A stretch of DNA of 64,000 bases. Source: Magnetospirillum sp. 15-1. Its GTDB lineage: Bacteria > Pseudomonadota > Alphaproteobacteria > Rhodospirillales > Magnetospirillaceae. Below, in pieces: positions 34,144-42,548 of the stretch. Each line of letters starts with the position of its first letter. The first letter of the stretch is position 1. The notes below the pieces were generated by a model. That model did no database searches and was not told the origin of the DNA. It saw nothing but the letters and a program-made list of their open reading frames with translations. The DNA lies in contig NZ_FXXN01000021.1 of the NCBI RefSeq assembly GCF_900184795.1, positions 1 to 64,000 on the forward strand, written 5' to 3'. The position numbers were made by a program, and so were the translations under genes.

Positions 34144-34755
34144 ATGAAAACTAGCAAGGGAGTTAAGCCAGTGATTGATCGGAGAATAAGGCGAGACATC
34201 ATGGATGTCATCGAAAATACCTGCGATAGGATGACTGAGCGATTTTCCAGAGTTCTTTGTGTTCGGATAGACGTTAGGTTTCCTGCTGACTACCCCCATG
34301 ACGGATTGAATAGAGAAATCGGGGATATGACCAAGAGACTAAGGGAAGGCTTAGGCTTCCACGGCATTGAAGTTCAGTACATATGGACACGGGAGCAGAA
34401 GACATCGGAAAATCCACACTATCACCTCATGGTATTCGTGGATGGACACGAAGTGACGAGCCCATACAGGATTTTCAGCGCAGCCGAGCGGCTCTGGGGG
34501 AACATCATTGGTGTCAGTGCAAGGGGACTGATTGACCATTGCAACCATGACCACAACGGGATTGCGGCTTACAACGGCATCATGCTCCTCCGACCGAGGG
34601 ACAAGGCTTCCGGCCAAGAATTTGACGAACAAAGTCAGGAGTTTGACAACTCTCGCGCCTATGTGTTGTCCCGCGCATCCTATCTGGCGAAGACTCACAC
34701 CAAGGGTAATGCCCCGTACCGGGTGCGGGAGTATGGGTATTCACAACTCAGGTAG
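34144..34755 (+). CDS. YagK/YfjJ (inovirus Gp2-like) protein with HUH-type motif
   Basis: A 203-residue protein with the pattern of the YagK/YfjJ C-terminal family, also called inovirus Gp2. CVRIDVRFPADYPHDGLNRE forms the first strand, VQYIWTREQKTSENPHYHLM the second, and VLSRASYLAKTHTKG carries a conserved Tyr. The HYH in NPHYHLMVFVDG matches the metal-binding HUH of rolling-circle initiators, and the Tyr-containing helix could supply the nucleophile. It is an isolated gene with no capsid or assembly genes beside it. It may be a satellite or a domesticated replication protein. No strong ribosome-binding site is visible. Confidence 0.7.
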   Translation: MKTSKGVKPVIDRRIRRDIMDVIENTCDRMTERFSRVLCVRIDVRFPADYPHDGLNREIGDMTKRLREGLGFHGIEVQYIWTREQKTSENPHYHLMVFVDGHEVTSPYRIFSAAERLWGNIIGVSARGLIDHCNHDHNGIAAYNGIMLLRPRDKASGQEFDEQSQEFDNSRAYVLSRASYLAKTHTKGNAPYRVREYGYSQLR

Positions 34756-34805
34756 CGATGGTGCGCAAAGGGCCAATCCTTGGGACAGACATTTGCGCCT
34801 GACCA

Positions 34806-35087
34806 TTAGGATTTCCGCACCGTTCCCTCAGGCGGTCCTGGCCGTTTGCGGTCAGGGTCTCGGGTGGGGGCGTCCTTCGGGATGCCTTCCAATAGCGCTG
34901 ACGGATGAATATCCAGCGCCCTGCCAAGATCGAAAATCACGTTGAGCGTGGGGTTATACCGCCCCGCCTCCAATCCCCGCAGATAGGGGACTGAGATACC
35001 GGCCCGAAACGCGACCTCCTCTTGGGTCAGGTCGCGGTCGGTGCGCAGGCGTCGCAGCGCCGTTCCGAAATGTTGCTGAGCGTTCAC
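34806..35087 (-). CDS. XRE-family transcriptional regulator
   Basis: A 93-residue protein with one Cro/C1 helix-turn-helix: GTALRRLRTDRDLTQEEVAF, then AGISVPYLRGLEAGRYNPTL. The tail is basic and proline-rich (RDPDRKRPGPPEGTVRKS). It is divergent from the autotransporter, with a perfect 16-bp palindrome between the two starts at 35122. It may therefore repress itself and possibly the autotransporter gene. Confidence 0.8.
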   Translation of the reverse strand: MNAQQHFGTALRRLRTDRDLTQEEVAFRAGISVPYLRGLEAGRYNPTLNVIFDLGRALDIHPSALLEGIPKDAPTRDPDRKRPGPPEGTVRKS

Positions 35088-35121
35088 ATCGAAATCTGAG
35101 GAGCATCAACGTCGCCTGACG

Positions 35122-35137
35122 AGAAAATATATTTTCT
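35122..35137. promoter_or_regulatory. perfect palindrome, candidate operator
   Basis: AGAAAATATATTTTCT is a perfect 16-bp palindrome, 35 bp upstream of the XRE regulator start and within the region shared with the autotransporter promoter. Regulator binding is inferred from position. Confidence 0.5.
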
Positions 35138-35292
35138 GTTATGCGAGTTTGCTGATAGCATCCCGGCATTAAAACCGCCGATTGCGAGCGTTGCAGGCCC
35201 AAAGACCTCTAAGGCCCGCCGAAATCTGGGGGGGATGGGGCGGTAGCTTTCGGGTGGGTGGTGGTCGCCCACACGCATAGAAACAGAGGAAG

Positions 35293-38262
35293 ATGGGGCA
35301 AATGTTCAGAAAAATTCTGCTTGGTGGATCGTCGGCGCTTGCGCTGCTGGCTACGGCTCCCGCTTATGCGATCTGTACCCCAGGAGCAATGGCGGCAGGC
35401 CAAGACTGCACCGTCGATGTGACGGGCGGCACGGGCGAAATCAATCAATCGGTTGCCGACTCGGCAACCTCGCCCGCCACGGCGGTCAACCAAATCGTTG
35501 GAAACGGCGGTACCCTGACCGTAAATCACGGGGCGGGTATCGTGAACCGTGATGCAGGCAGTGATGCCCCCCTGGGGGTCGCTGTTTATTCGGCCCCCGG
35601 CGGCACCAATATCGGCACGATCAACAATCAGGGCATCATCGCGAACGGCCACAGCTCCAATGCGGTCATCAACCTCGCTGGATCGAGCGTGACGACCATC
35701 AACAATGGCACCATAGGCAACGCCACCATCCAGGCGCTTGGCACATCCAGCACCGGCATCCGAATCGGGATTGATGGTGGTTCCGCAACCGCTGGCGGCC
35801 TTGTTCTTAATCAGGGATCGGCCACATCGACCGGGCAGATCCTGGTGGCAAACGGCGATTCTGCCGCCGTCCTCTCCCACGCCACGGGTGATGTTACCAT
35901 CAACAACGTGAACGGGGTGCTGCAGGGTGGTTACGGCGTTGCCCTTGCCACAAACGGTGCCATCACCGTCACGAACGGCAACGGCACCACGGCGAGCAGG
36001 ATCACGGGGCTAAGTAGGAACGCCATTCAGATCGGCCACTCTGACGAACCGGCCTTTGCCCCGACTTTTCAGGTTACGAACAATGCGGGCAGCACCATTG
36101 AAGCCTTGGGGGCTGGTGGCACCGCCATCATGGTGGTCGGCAATGTCGGTGGGGCCAGCACCATCACCAATGCCGGCACCATCACCGCCGGCAGCGGCGG
36201 CGGCGCCATCGACCTGACCGGCAACACCTCGGCCACCAACCACATCACCGTCACCAATACCGGCACCATCAGCGGCAACGTCAAGCTGGGCAGCGGCGAT
36301 ACCCTCAATGTCAACGGCGGCACCATCGCCGGCAACGTCACCGGCCAGAGCGGCAGTACAGCGGTGGCGGTCGGCGGAAACTCCACCGTCAACGGCACCA
36401 TCGGCACGACCGCCATCAATATTCCGGTGACGTTCGGCGGCGACCACACCCTGACCATGGGTAGCGGCAAGACCATCTACGGCGCCGTCACCGCCAACAC
36501 CAATGGGCAGGGCACCGTGGCCTTCGACGGCAGCACCAACATCTATGCCGACATGGGGCAGAATGGCAAAAGCCTGAAAGCCGTCATCCTCAACGGCGGC
36601 TCGGTCGATCTGGACAACAGCAGCTATTATGTCGGCACCACCACGGTGAACAGCAGCGCAACCCTGGGCCTGTGCAGCGCCAACGGCTGCTCGTCGGGCG
36701 ACACCCTGCACGGCGATCTGGTTCTGAACGGCGGTACGCTGAACCTCATCAACGGCGGCGGCACCACTACCCTGGCCGCCGGTTCCAACAGTTCGACCGG
36801 AGCGTTCACCACCACTTCCGGCAGCGTGATCAAGCTCGCCATCGGCGGCGACGGCAACACCTCGGGTGCGGGCAATACCAGCAACATCACCCATATCACG
36901 GCGGCCGGCGTGGCAACGCTGGGCAATGGCACCACCGTGACGCCGACGGTCAACGCGCTGACCATTTCCAACGGCGCCCGCTACATCCTGGTGGACGGCA
37001 CCGGAACGGCGAGCGTGGGCACCGTGACGGCGACCAACAGCGCCCTGGTGTCGTGGTCGGTGCTGCGCGGCGACGATGCCAGCCTGGGCCAGGACATTAG
37101 CGACGTCTATCTGGTCGCCAGCAAGAAGGAACTGACCTCGCTGGTCAGCAGTTCCGGAGCGCAAGGGGCAGCGAGCGCCCTGACCTCCATCGCCTCTTCC
37201 AGCAATGCGGGCGTGCAGCGGATTGTGAACATCATTTCCAACCTGTCCTCGCAGGCCGAAGTGGACAAGGCGGTCAAGCAATTGGCGCCCAACACCAGCG
37301 TCGCCGCCGCCACCACCTCGGGATCGACGGCGGCCACCACCGCCAACGTCAACACCGTCACCACCCGCGCCGCCAATGTGCGTACCGCCCAGGCGGGCGG
37401 CGTGACGGGTATCGCCAGCGGTGAAAGCCTGCGCGGCCTGGGACTGTGGATGCAAGGGCTCGGCTTCACCGGCAGCCAGGATAGCCGCAAGGGACAGGAC
37501 GGCTTCGACGCCACCACCGGCGGCCTGGCTGTCGGCGGCGATGTCCAGGTCGCCGGTCCGCTGCGTCTCGGCGCGGCGTTCTCCTATGCCCGCACCAAGG
37601 TGGACGCCAAGGGCGGTTCCTCGGGTAGCGGCTCCGACATCGACAGCTATCAGGGCACGCTCTACGCCAACTACACCGGCGCGCCCTGGTATGTGGACGC
37701 CACCCTGGTCTATGGCCGTCACCACTACGACAGCACCCGCGCCATCAACTTCCTGGGAACCGAGGCCAAGGGCAGCTATTACGGCAACCAGTACACTGCC
37801 CAGATGGCAGGCGGCTATCCGCTGCTGATCGCCAACACGCTGATCACCCCCAATGCCTCATTGGCCTACAGCCTTCTGCGGCAGGAGGCCTACGAGGAAA
37901 CCGGGGCGCCGGGGGCCAATCTGTCGGTGGAGGAGCAGACCGCCATTTCGCTGCGCGGCGGCCTGGGGGTGAAGGCCGCAAAGTCGTTCAGCAACGGGAC
38001 CTCCCGTCTGGTTCCCGAATTGCGGGCGACGTGGTTCCACGAATTCCGCGACAACGCCCCCAGCCAGACCGCCCGGTTCTCGGCCGGCGGCTCGGCCTTC
38101 ACCAACACCGGGGTGAAGCCCGCACAGGACAGCGCCGTGCTGGGCACCGGCCTGACCATCGCCACCGCCGATCAGGTCAGCGTGTCCGCCAATTACGATG
38201 CCGAACTCAAGGACGGCTATGTGGGGCACAACGGTACGCTTCAGGTGCGTCTGGACTTCTGA
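35293..38262 (+). CDS. autotransporter (type Va) with beta-helix passenger
   Basis: A 989-residue protein. A signal peptide (MFRKILLGGSSALALLATAP, then AYA) is followed by a long passenger rich in Gly, Asn, Thr and short repeats such as ITNAGTITAGSGGG and NTGTISGNVKLGSG. These predict a right-handed beta helix up to about residue 620. Residues about 710-989 form the autotransporter barrel, ending in the typical strand NGTLQVRLDF with a terminal Phe. It should be secreted to the cell surface through the Bam complex. Low-complexity passengers of this kind often act in adhesion. A TTCG-loop terminator and a lipoprotein hydrolase gene follow. Confidence 0.85.
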   Translation: MGQMFRKILLGGSSALALLATAPAYAICTPGAMAAGQDCTVDVTGGTGEINQSVADSATSPATAVNQIVGNGGTLTVNHGAGIVNRDAGSDAPLGVAVYSAPGGTNIGTINNQGIIANGHSSNAVINLAGSSVTTINNGTIGNATIQALGTSSTGIRIGIDGGSATAGGLVLNQGSATSTGQILVANGDSAAVLSHATGDVTINNVNGVLQGGYGVALATNGAITVTNGNGTTASRITGLSRNAIQIGHSDEPAFAPTFQVTNNAGSTIEALGAGGTAIMVVGNVGGASTITNAGTITAGSGGGAIDLTGNTSATNHITVTNTGTISGNVKLGSGDTLNVNGGTIAGNVTGQSGSTAVAVGGNSTVNGTIGTTAINIPVTFGGDHTLTMGSGKTIYGAVTANTNGQGTVAFDGSTNIYADMGQNGKSLKAVILNGGSVDLDNSSYYVGTTTVNSSATLGLCSANGCSSGDTLHGDLVLNGGTLNLINGGGTTTLAAGSNSSTGAFTTTSGSVIKLAIGGDGNTSGAGNTSNITHITAAGVATLGNGTTVTPTVNALTISNGARYILVDGTGTASVGTVTATNSALVSWSVLRGDDASLGQDISDVYLVASKKELTSLVSSSGAQGAASALTSIASSSNAGVQRIVNIISNLSSQAEVDKAVKQLAPNTSVAAATTSGSTAATTANVNTVTTRAANVRTAQAGGVTGIASGESLRGLGLWMQGLGFTGSQDSRKGQDGFDATTGGLAVGGDVQVAGPLRLGAAFSYARTKVDAKGGSSGSGSDIDSYQGTLYANYTGAPWYVDATLVYGRHHYDSTRAINFLGTEAKGSYYGNQYTAQMAGGYPLLIANTLITPNASLAYSLLRQEAYEETGAPGANLSVEEQTAISLRGGLGVKAAKSFSNGTSRLVPELRATWFHEFRDNAPSQTARFSAGGSAFTNTGVKPAQDSAVLGTGLTIATADQVSVSANYDAELKDGYVGHNGTLQVRLDF

Positions 38263-38286
38263 TCCGGCATTGGTTCGTGCAGCATG

Positions 38287-38311
38287 GGGTCGCCTTCGGG
38301 CGACCCTTTTT
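38287..38311 (+). terminator. rho-independent terminator after the autotransporter
   Basis: GGGTCGCC and GGCGACCC form an eight-pair stem with a stable TTCG loop, followed by TTTTT, 24 bases after the stop codon. Confidence 0.9.
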
Positions 38312-38326
38312 GTTTGGGGGGGAAGA

Positions 38327-39145
38327 ATGCGGTTGGTCTTTGCCATGGTGCTGGCACTGGTGATGACGGGATGCGCCAGTCCTGAAGCTCGCCTTCAGAC
38401 GGCGAACGAGATTGCTCAGCGTGCCGATCTGCGGGCGATCTCGGTCACCGCGCCGCCGTTCACCTTGGCGGCATATGTCCGCAATTCCGACCCGAGCAAC
38501 CCCGTCGTCATCTACATCGAGGGCGATGGGCTGGCGTGGATTTCCCGCTCTCAGCCATCCCTGGACCCGACGCCACGCAATCCTGTCGGGCTGCGGCTGG
38601 CGGCGGAAGACCATGGACCCAACGTCATTTATCTGGCCCGACCGTGCCAGTACGTGCGAGTCGCAGCTTGTGACGTGACATATTGGACGGATCGGCGATT
38701 TGCCGAGGACGTTATTCGATCAATGTCCGCCGCCATCGACGCATTGATCCGGCCTGGGCAGCGCATCCATCTGGTGGGGTATTCGGGTGGTGGCGCGGTG
38801 GCGACAATGATCGCGGCCCGTCGAGCCGACGTGCTGAGCCTACGCACCGTGGCGGGCAACCTGGATCATGACGCCTTGAGCCTTTATCACGATGTCAGCC
38901 CCATGGTGGGATCGCTCAATCCCAGGGATGTGGCGCAACAGTTGGTGGGGCTGCCGCAGTTTCACTACGTCGGGGATCGTGACAAGGTGGTGCCGCCCTT
39001 GGTCAGCGCCAGCTATCTGCACGCCATGGGCGACACCCGCTGCGCGGCGATGATCCACGTCGGCGGTACCAGTCACGATGACGGGTGGGTGGAGTTTTGG
39101 CGGGATGCGGCGAAGAGAATGCCAAAATGCAGATTTCCTGCCTGA
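38327..39145 (+). CDS. lipoprotein alpha/beta hydrolase
   Basis: A 272-residue protein with a lipoprotein signal (MRLVFAMVLALVMTGCASPE, lipobox LVMTGC). The alpha/beta-hydrolase core includes PVVIYIEGDGLAWISRSQ (oxyanion region), the nucleophile elbow IHLVGYSGGGAVATMIAARR (Ser in GYSGG), YVGDRDKVVP (acid) and GGTSHDDGWVEFW (catalytic His). It is predicted to be an esterase anchored in the outer or inner membrane. The start at 38327 is chosen because the signal begins there; a longer frame overlaps the autotransporter. Its position suggests a possible link to the autotransporter, although the terminator between them argues for separate transcription. Confidence 0.8.
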   Translation: MRLVFAMVLALVMTGCASPEARLQTANEIAQRADLRAISVTAPPFTLAAYVRNSDPSNPVVIYIEGDGLAWISRSQPSLDPTPRNPVGLRLAAEDHGPNVIYLARPCQYVRVAACDVTYWTDRRFAEDVIRSMSAAIDALIRPGQRIHLVGYSGGGAVATMIAARRADVLSLRTVAGNLDHDALSLYHDVSPMVGSLNPRDVAQQLVGLPQFHYVGDRDKVVPPLVSASYLHAMGDTRCAAMIHVGGTSHDDGWVEFWRDAAKRMPKCRFPA

Positions 39146-39178
39146 GAGCGATGATGATGCCACAGATCAGGAGGGGGG

Positions 39179-39714
39179 ATGATCAGAACGGGTCCGAAAA
39201 TGAGCCCGTACACCATTCGTAAGACACTTATTGTCGCGGCTGTCATGGCAGCGATAATCCCCCCTTGCCTTGGCTGGAAGTGTCGAGACCAAGCCTCAAG
39301 GCGTCGTGAAGGAAAAGCTGTGCTCTGGCACGGAGAAGGTCATCTTCTCGTGCAGCACCGGCAAGAAGATGGTTTCGATTTGTTAAACTGATGCATCCGG
39401 GGCCGTCCAGTATCGCTCCGGAAAGTCGGGCAGCACTCCCGATATCGTGCTGCCGGAAAATCCCGCATCTCGGGAAGGTATGGTCAGGGGCACGACTTCA
39501 TTCTCCGGCGGTGGCGGCGTATATCGCCTTCACCAAAGGAGACACACGCGATATCGTCCACGATTACGTTGGACAGCGTGGCGAAGATGCCGGCATCGAC
39601 GTGGAACGGCGCGGGAAGAAACCAATCAGCATCTAGTGCGTCGGCCTACCTGTCGGCAATCTGGAAAATGAGATCCCATCCAGCATCCTGGCAGACCCGA
39701 AATCAATGCGATAA
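39179..39714 (+). pseudogene. secreted protein gene with several lesions
   Basis: Three reading frames together spell one secreted protein. A signal peptide in the first frame (TIRKTLIVAAVMAAIIPPCL) is followed in a second by GSVETKPQGVVKEKLCSGTE, KVIFSCSTGKKMVSIC, a TAA, then DIVLPENPASREGMVRGTTS and FSGGGGVY. The third gives FTKGDTRDIVHDYVGQRGED, RRGKKPISI, a TAG, then CVGLPVGNLENEIPSSILAD. Two frameshifts and two stops show loss of function. The Cys-containing beta pattern is like small secreted proteins of Proteobacteria, but I cannot name the family. Confidence 0.6.
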
Positions 39715-39720
39715 TAAGGC

Positions 39721-39754
39721 CATATCGGGGAGGTCACATGACCTCCCCGATATG
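39721..39754. repeat. 16-bp perfect hairpin
   Basis: CATATCGGGGAGGTCA and TGACCTCCCCGATATG are perfectly complementary with only CA between them. No T tract follows on either strand, so a simple terminator is less likely than a recombination or palindromic repeat element. It lies just after the decayed secreted-protein gene. Confidence 0.7.
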
Positions 39755-40297
39755 CGCATCGCTGTGAGATGGCGACCCTACACCGCAAGTCCCGCCCAGG
39801 AGCAAGCCGATGCTGGAGGGAACCCGCAAGGCCAATAATGCCCTCAAATCCCTGAACATTCAGCAACTTACAGTTGATTGCTCCTATCGAATGCAGCATC
39901 GTCAAGCTGCCCCGCGTGCCGGTGTCCGAGCAACGTACCCGGTAGCGAGATGCCGATGCCGGAAACCAGCGCTGCATTGCTATCCGCAACATCCCCGGCG
40001 CGCCCCATTCATCCGGTTGAACCGAGATCTGGCCCGCCATCGTCAGGGAGGTGCCTTCGTGTCGGCATTGACCGGGGCAATCCTTCCCCGCAGCGCAAAC
40101 GGCATGTTGCATCTGGGCTACTGCTGTCAGGGGATGGCTTGCCCCAAGGCTTCGGGCCAACTTGTTGATGCCCTTACCAGACGCTCTGCCGCAGCGGTGG
40201 TTCCGACTTGGAGATTCAGGACAGCACAGGGCATCAGTTTGTCGGAATATGCTTTCTACGAGATTAGAGTCTAAAAATCATCAATCATTTTACTTTC
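39755..40297. other. gene-poor stretch
   Basis: Open frames occur on both strands but their composition is not protein-like and no motif is recognisable. Base composition changes from GC-rich to AT-rich near 40270, where the acquired gene at 40298 ends. Confidence 0.45.
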
Positions 40298-41095
40298 TCA
40301 CCCACGATAGCCGTTGCGTTGGTGGATTTTGTATTTGATTGATACTTTTTCTAGCTCTTCTTTTGTGAAGCGTCTATCAAAAAAACTTGTATTTAAAGTA
40401 AAATCCTTCACGCTTTCTATGAAAATTTTATAATTCTTTTCACCAAGAAAATTAGGGAGTCTTTCCTCCCATGAGCGGACAGTTCTTGAGCTGACTCCGA
40501 ATAATTCGGCCACATCAGCTCTGGCTTTTTCTTTTCCCCTTTTTTTAGGGTGCCGTTCATTTTTGTAGATCACGTATCTTACCGCATCTTTTCTTAAGTT
40601 CCAGAGCGAATAAGATTCTCCTTGATTCCCTGTGGTTTTTGCTTCAAGCAGCAGCTGAGTTTCTCCGTGGCGAAGCGCCTGAAGCGCTTCTGCAAGTTCA
40701 AAAAAGCCCGAGAACTTACTTCCGGCTCCATCATTCACAAAGTAATCTCTCCAATCACCAATCGTGCGAAGATATTGCTCAAGAATGTTGCGCTTTATCT
40801 CTGGTGGAAGATGCCTCCATGTACCGTCTCCGTATACCGTTCCTTCGGAAAAATTCTTAATTAATTCTGGTATTTGGAGATCAATAAAGTCCGCCAATAC
40901 TCTGGCGCAAAGCATTAATCCAAACACCGTCCTTGCATTTTTCACCTTGTCGCCGTTGCAATCTGCAAAGTAGCTAGATATATTAAAAATGTTACTTGAA
41001 AGATCATCATCTAGTGCGCGATCAATTATGGCCGCGAATTCCTCGTAAGAAGCGTCAACTATTCTGTAAAATTCTTCCATTTTTTCTCTGCGCAT
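40298..41095 (-). CDS. AT-rich acquired gene with C-terminal helix-turn-helix
   Basis: A 265-residue protein that starts MRREKMEEFYRIVDASYEEF. The N-terminal two thirds are helical (with GLMLCARVLADFIDLQIPEL and TWRHLPPEIKRNILEQYLRT). The C-terminus has a helix-turn-helix: KARADVAELFGVSSRTVRSW, then EERLPNFLGEKN. Codon use is strongly AT-biased compared with neighbours, so the gene is foreign. No partner lies close by. It may be a regulator of a lost mobile element. Family not recognised. Confidence 0.55.
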   Translation of the reverse strand: MRREKMEEFYRIVDASYEEFAAIIDRALDDDLSSNIFNISSYFADCNGDKVKNARTVFGLMLCARVLADFIDLQIPELIKNFSEGTVYGDGTWRHLPPEIKRNILEQYLRTIGDWRDYFVNDGAGSKFSGFFELAEALQALRHGETQLLLEAKTTGNQGESYSLWNLRKDAVRYVIYKNERHPKKRGKEKARADVAELFGVSSRTVRSWEERLPNFLGEKNYKIFIESVKDFTLNTSFFDRRFTKEELEKVSIKYKIHQRNGYRG

Positions 41096-41159
41096 AACCC
41101 ACCCTCAGCATTATGCGAGTAATTCTGAAAATTTACCCAAACCCTACCAAAAACACTAG

Positions 41160-41757
41160 CCCGGAAAATTCATCGGGGTTGGCGGATGTAGATTAACCTG
41201 CTGATTTGGCATGGGATTTTGTTGTATAGGCCGATCCCCGCCATTTCCGGAGGTCACGCCCGCCATGATTGAGCCTACTCTGCCGCTGCCGTGGCTGTCA
41301 CCCATTGAAGGCTGGGCCGTCGTGGCCCGGTTCGACGGCGGCGAAGTGTCCTCGGATGCCGGGGTGCTGGCCCTGCGCGAGATCGAGTCGCGGCTTGGTG
41401 TTGCGGATCGGCTGGCCACTTGCCTGGACGATCCGCGCGCCCCGGATCGGGTGGTGCATCTGCTCCCGAGATCATCCGCTTCCGCCTACTGATGATCGCC
41501 GCCGGATACGAGGACGGCAAAGACGCCACCGGCCTCAAGATGACGCTCGACCAATTGCCGGAATAGGGCCGGGCACCGTGCTCACAATCGACCATCTCGC
41601 GGCTGGAAAATCTGCCCGGCGTTCGGACGTCGCTGCGCCTGGGCCGGGCCATGGTCGATATTTACTGCGACTCGTTCCGCCAGGTGCCCAAACGGATCAC
41701 ACTGGACCTCGACGACATCTTCGACGCGGTGCATGGCGGGCAGCAACTGCGCAAAGT
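41160..41757 (+). mobile_element. IS1380-family element, remnant
   Basis: The left end (CCGGAAAATTCATCGGGGTT near 41161) precedes a transposase start at 41265 with VVARFDGGEVSSDAGVLALR, EIESRLGVADRLATCLDDPR, and then in a shifted frame EIIRFRLLMIAAGYEDGKDA. After a deletion near 41570 the segment RLENLPGVRTSLRLGRAMVD, IYCDSFRQVPKRITLDLDDI resumes and stops near 41757. These are recognisable blocks of IS1380 transposases. The C-terminal half and the right end are missing. Confidence 0.75.
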
Positions 41758-41847
41758 TCATGCTGATATGCGCTTTTTCATCAGTGTCCGTGCCCCTGTA
41801 TTCTCCATTTCGGGTTTCCCACCCACAGACAGAAACGGAGAAAAGTA

Positions 41848-42132
41848 ATGGAACTTTGCCCAAATAATCGTTTCGTTGATCACGATCAATTGCCTTTGAT
41901 GCCGCAACCTTGGACGAGGACGCCAGAAGCGCCATCTCCCCAAACCTATGGCCTGACCAAACCCATCTACGACTTCGATGAACTTCTATCGCTGATCCCG
42001 CTAAAACGGACCAAAATTTTCGAGCTGATTCGTGACGGCAAGCTGCAAAAAACAAAATGCGGCCGCCGCACTATATTCTTGGCTCAGGATGTCGCGGCGT
42101 TCCTCTGGCAACTCCAGCAGGGAAATCTGTAA
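41848..42132 (+). CDS. excisionase/AlpA-like helix-turn-helix protein
   Basis: A 94-residue protein. The C-terminal part reads YDFDELLSLIPLKRTKIFEL and IRDGKLQKTKCGRRTIFLAQ, then DVAAFLWQLQ. This is the winged helix-turn-helix pattern of MerR-like excisionases (HTH_17), which bind DNA at att sites or origins. It overlaps the next gene by one base (TAATG) and heads a three-gene operon with a RepA-like ATPase, as in plasmids and satellite elements. Confidence 0.7.
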   Translation: MELCPNNRFVDHDQLPLMPQPWTRTPEAPSPQTYGLTKPIYDFDELLSLIPLKRTKIFELIRDGKLQKTKCGRRTIFLAQDVAAFLWQLQQGNL

Positions 42133-42548
42133 TGGGCCGCCATTTCCGTCTCCATGAAGGCATCCTGGACGAATATATACGTCTCTCCCGCATGCGCCCT
42201 GCCCTGTGTTACCAACCACCGAACTCCATCTTCGAGCGGAATCTATGGTCAAACGTGCATCGCTATTGCCTGACCGAGGTATCTCGTGTTGCGGAAAAAA
42301 TCCTGGACGGGGGCAAGAGGGAAGGCCGCCTATTCCGGGATGGCTTCTATATCGTTGCCTTGAATCGAGAATACGTAAAGGAGATTGGTCGGACGCTAGA
42401 CCGAGGAGGGTGGGCTTGCTTGAGGACGGAGGTCTACGGCGAGAACCTCGTAGAACTTTATGCCCAGGTACATGACACGTCGTATGTTAAGGGAATTCAA
42501 GCTATAGCCGGAGAGGCAGGACTGGCGACAACCAATGAAATATTCTAA
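42132..42548 (+). CDS. hypothetical protein of the RepA-like operon
   Basis: A 138-residue protein starting MGRHFRLHEGILDEYIRLSR. It is largely helical with a central EVSRVAEKILDGGKREGRLF and has no recognised family. It is translationally coupled on both sides: TAATG with the upstream HTH gene and a 14-base overlap with the ATPase gene. Position suggests an accessory replication or regulatory role. Confidence 0.5.
   Translation: MGRHFRLHEGILDEYIRLSRMRPALCYQPPNSIFERNLWSNVHRYCLTEVSRVAEKILDGGKREGRLFRDGFYIVALNREYVKEIGRTLDRGGWACLRTEVYGENLVELYAQVHDTSYVKGIQAIAGEAGLATTNEIF

Noticed and set aside
36010-37725. 571-residue minus-strand ORF under the autotransporter
   Set aside because: It is antisense to a well-supported autotransporter. 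Its Gly/Val/Ala-rich, motif-free composition is the usual shadow of a high-GC beta-helix gene.
39770-40274. Plus- and minus-strand ORFs of 150-175 residues
   Set aside because: Composition is not protein-like in any frame, there is no ribosome-binding site and no motif is recognisable.
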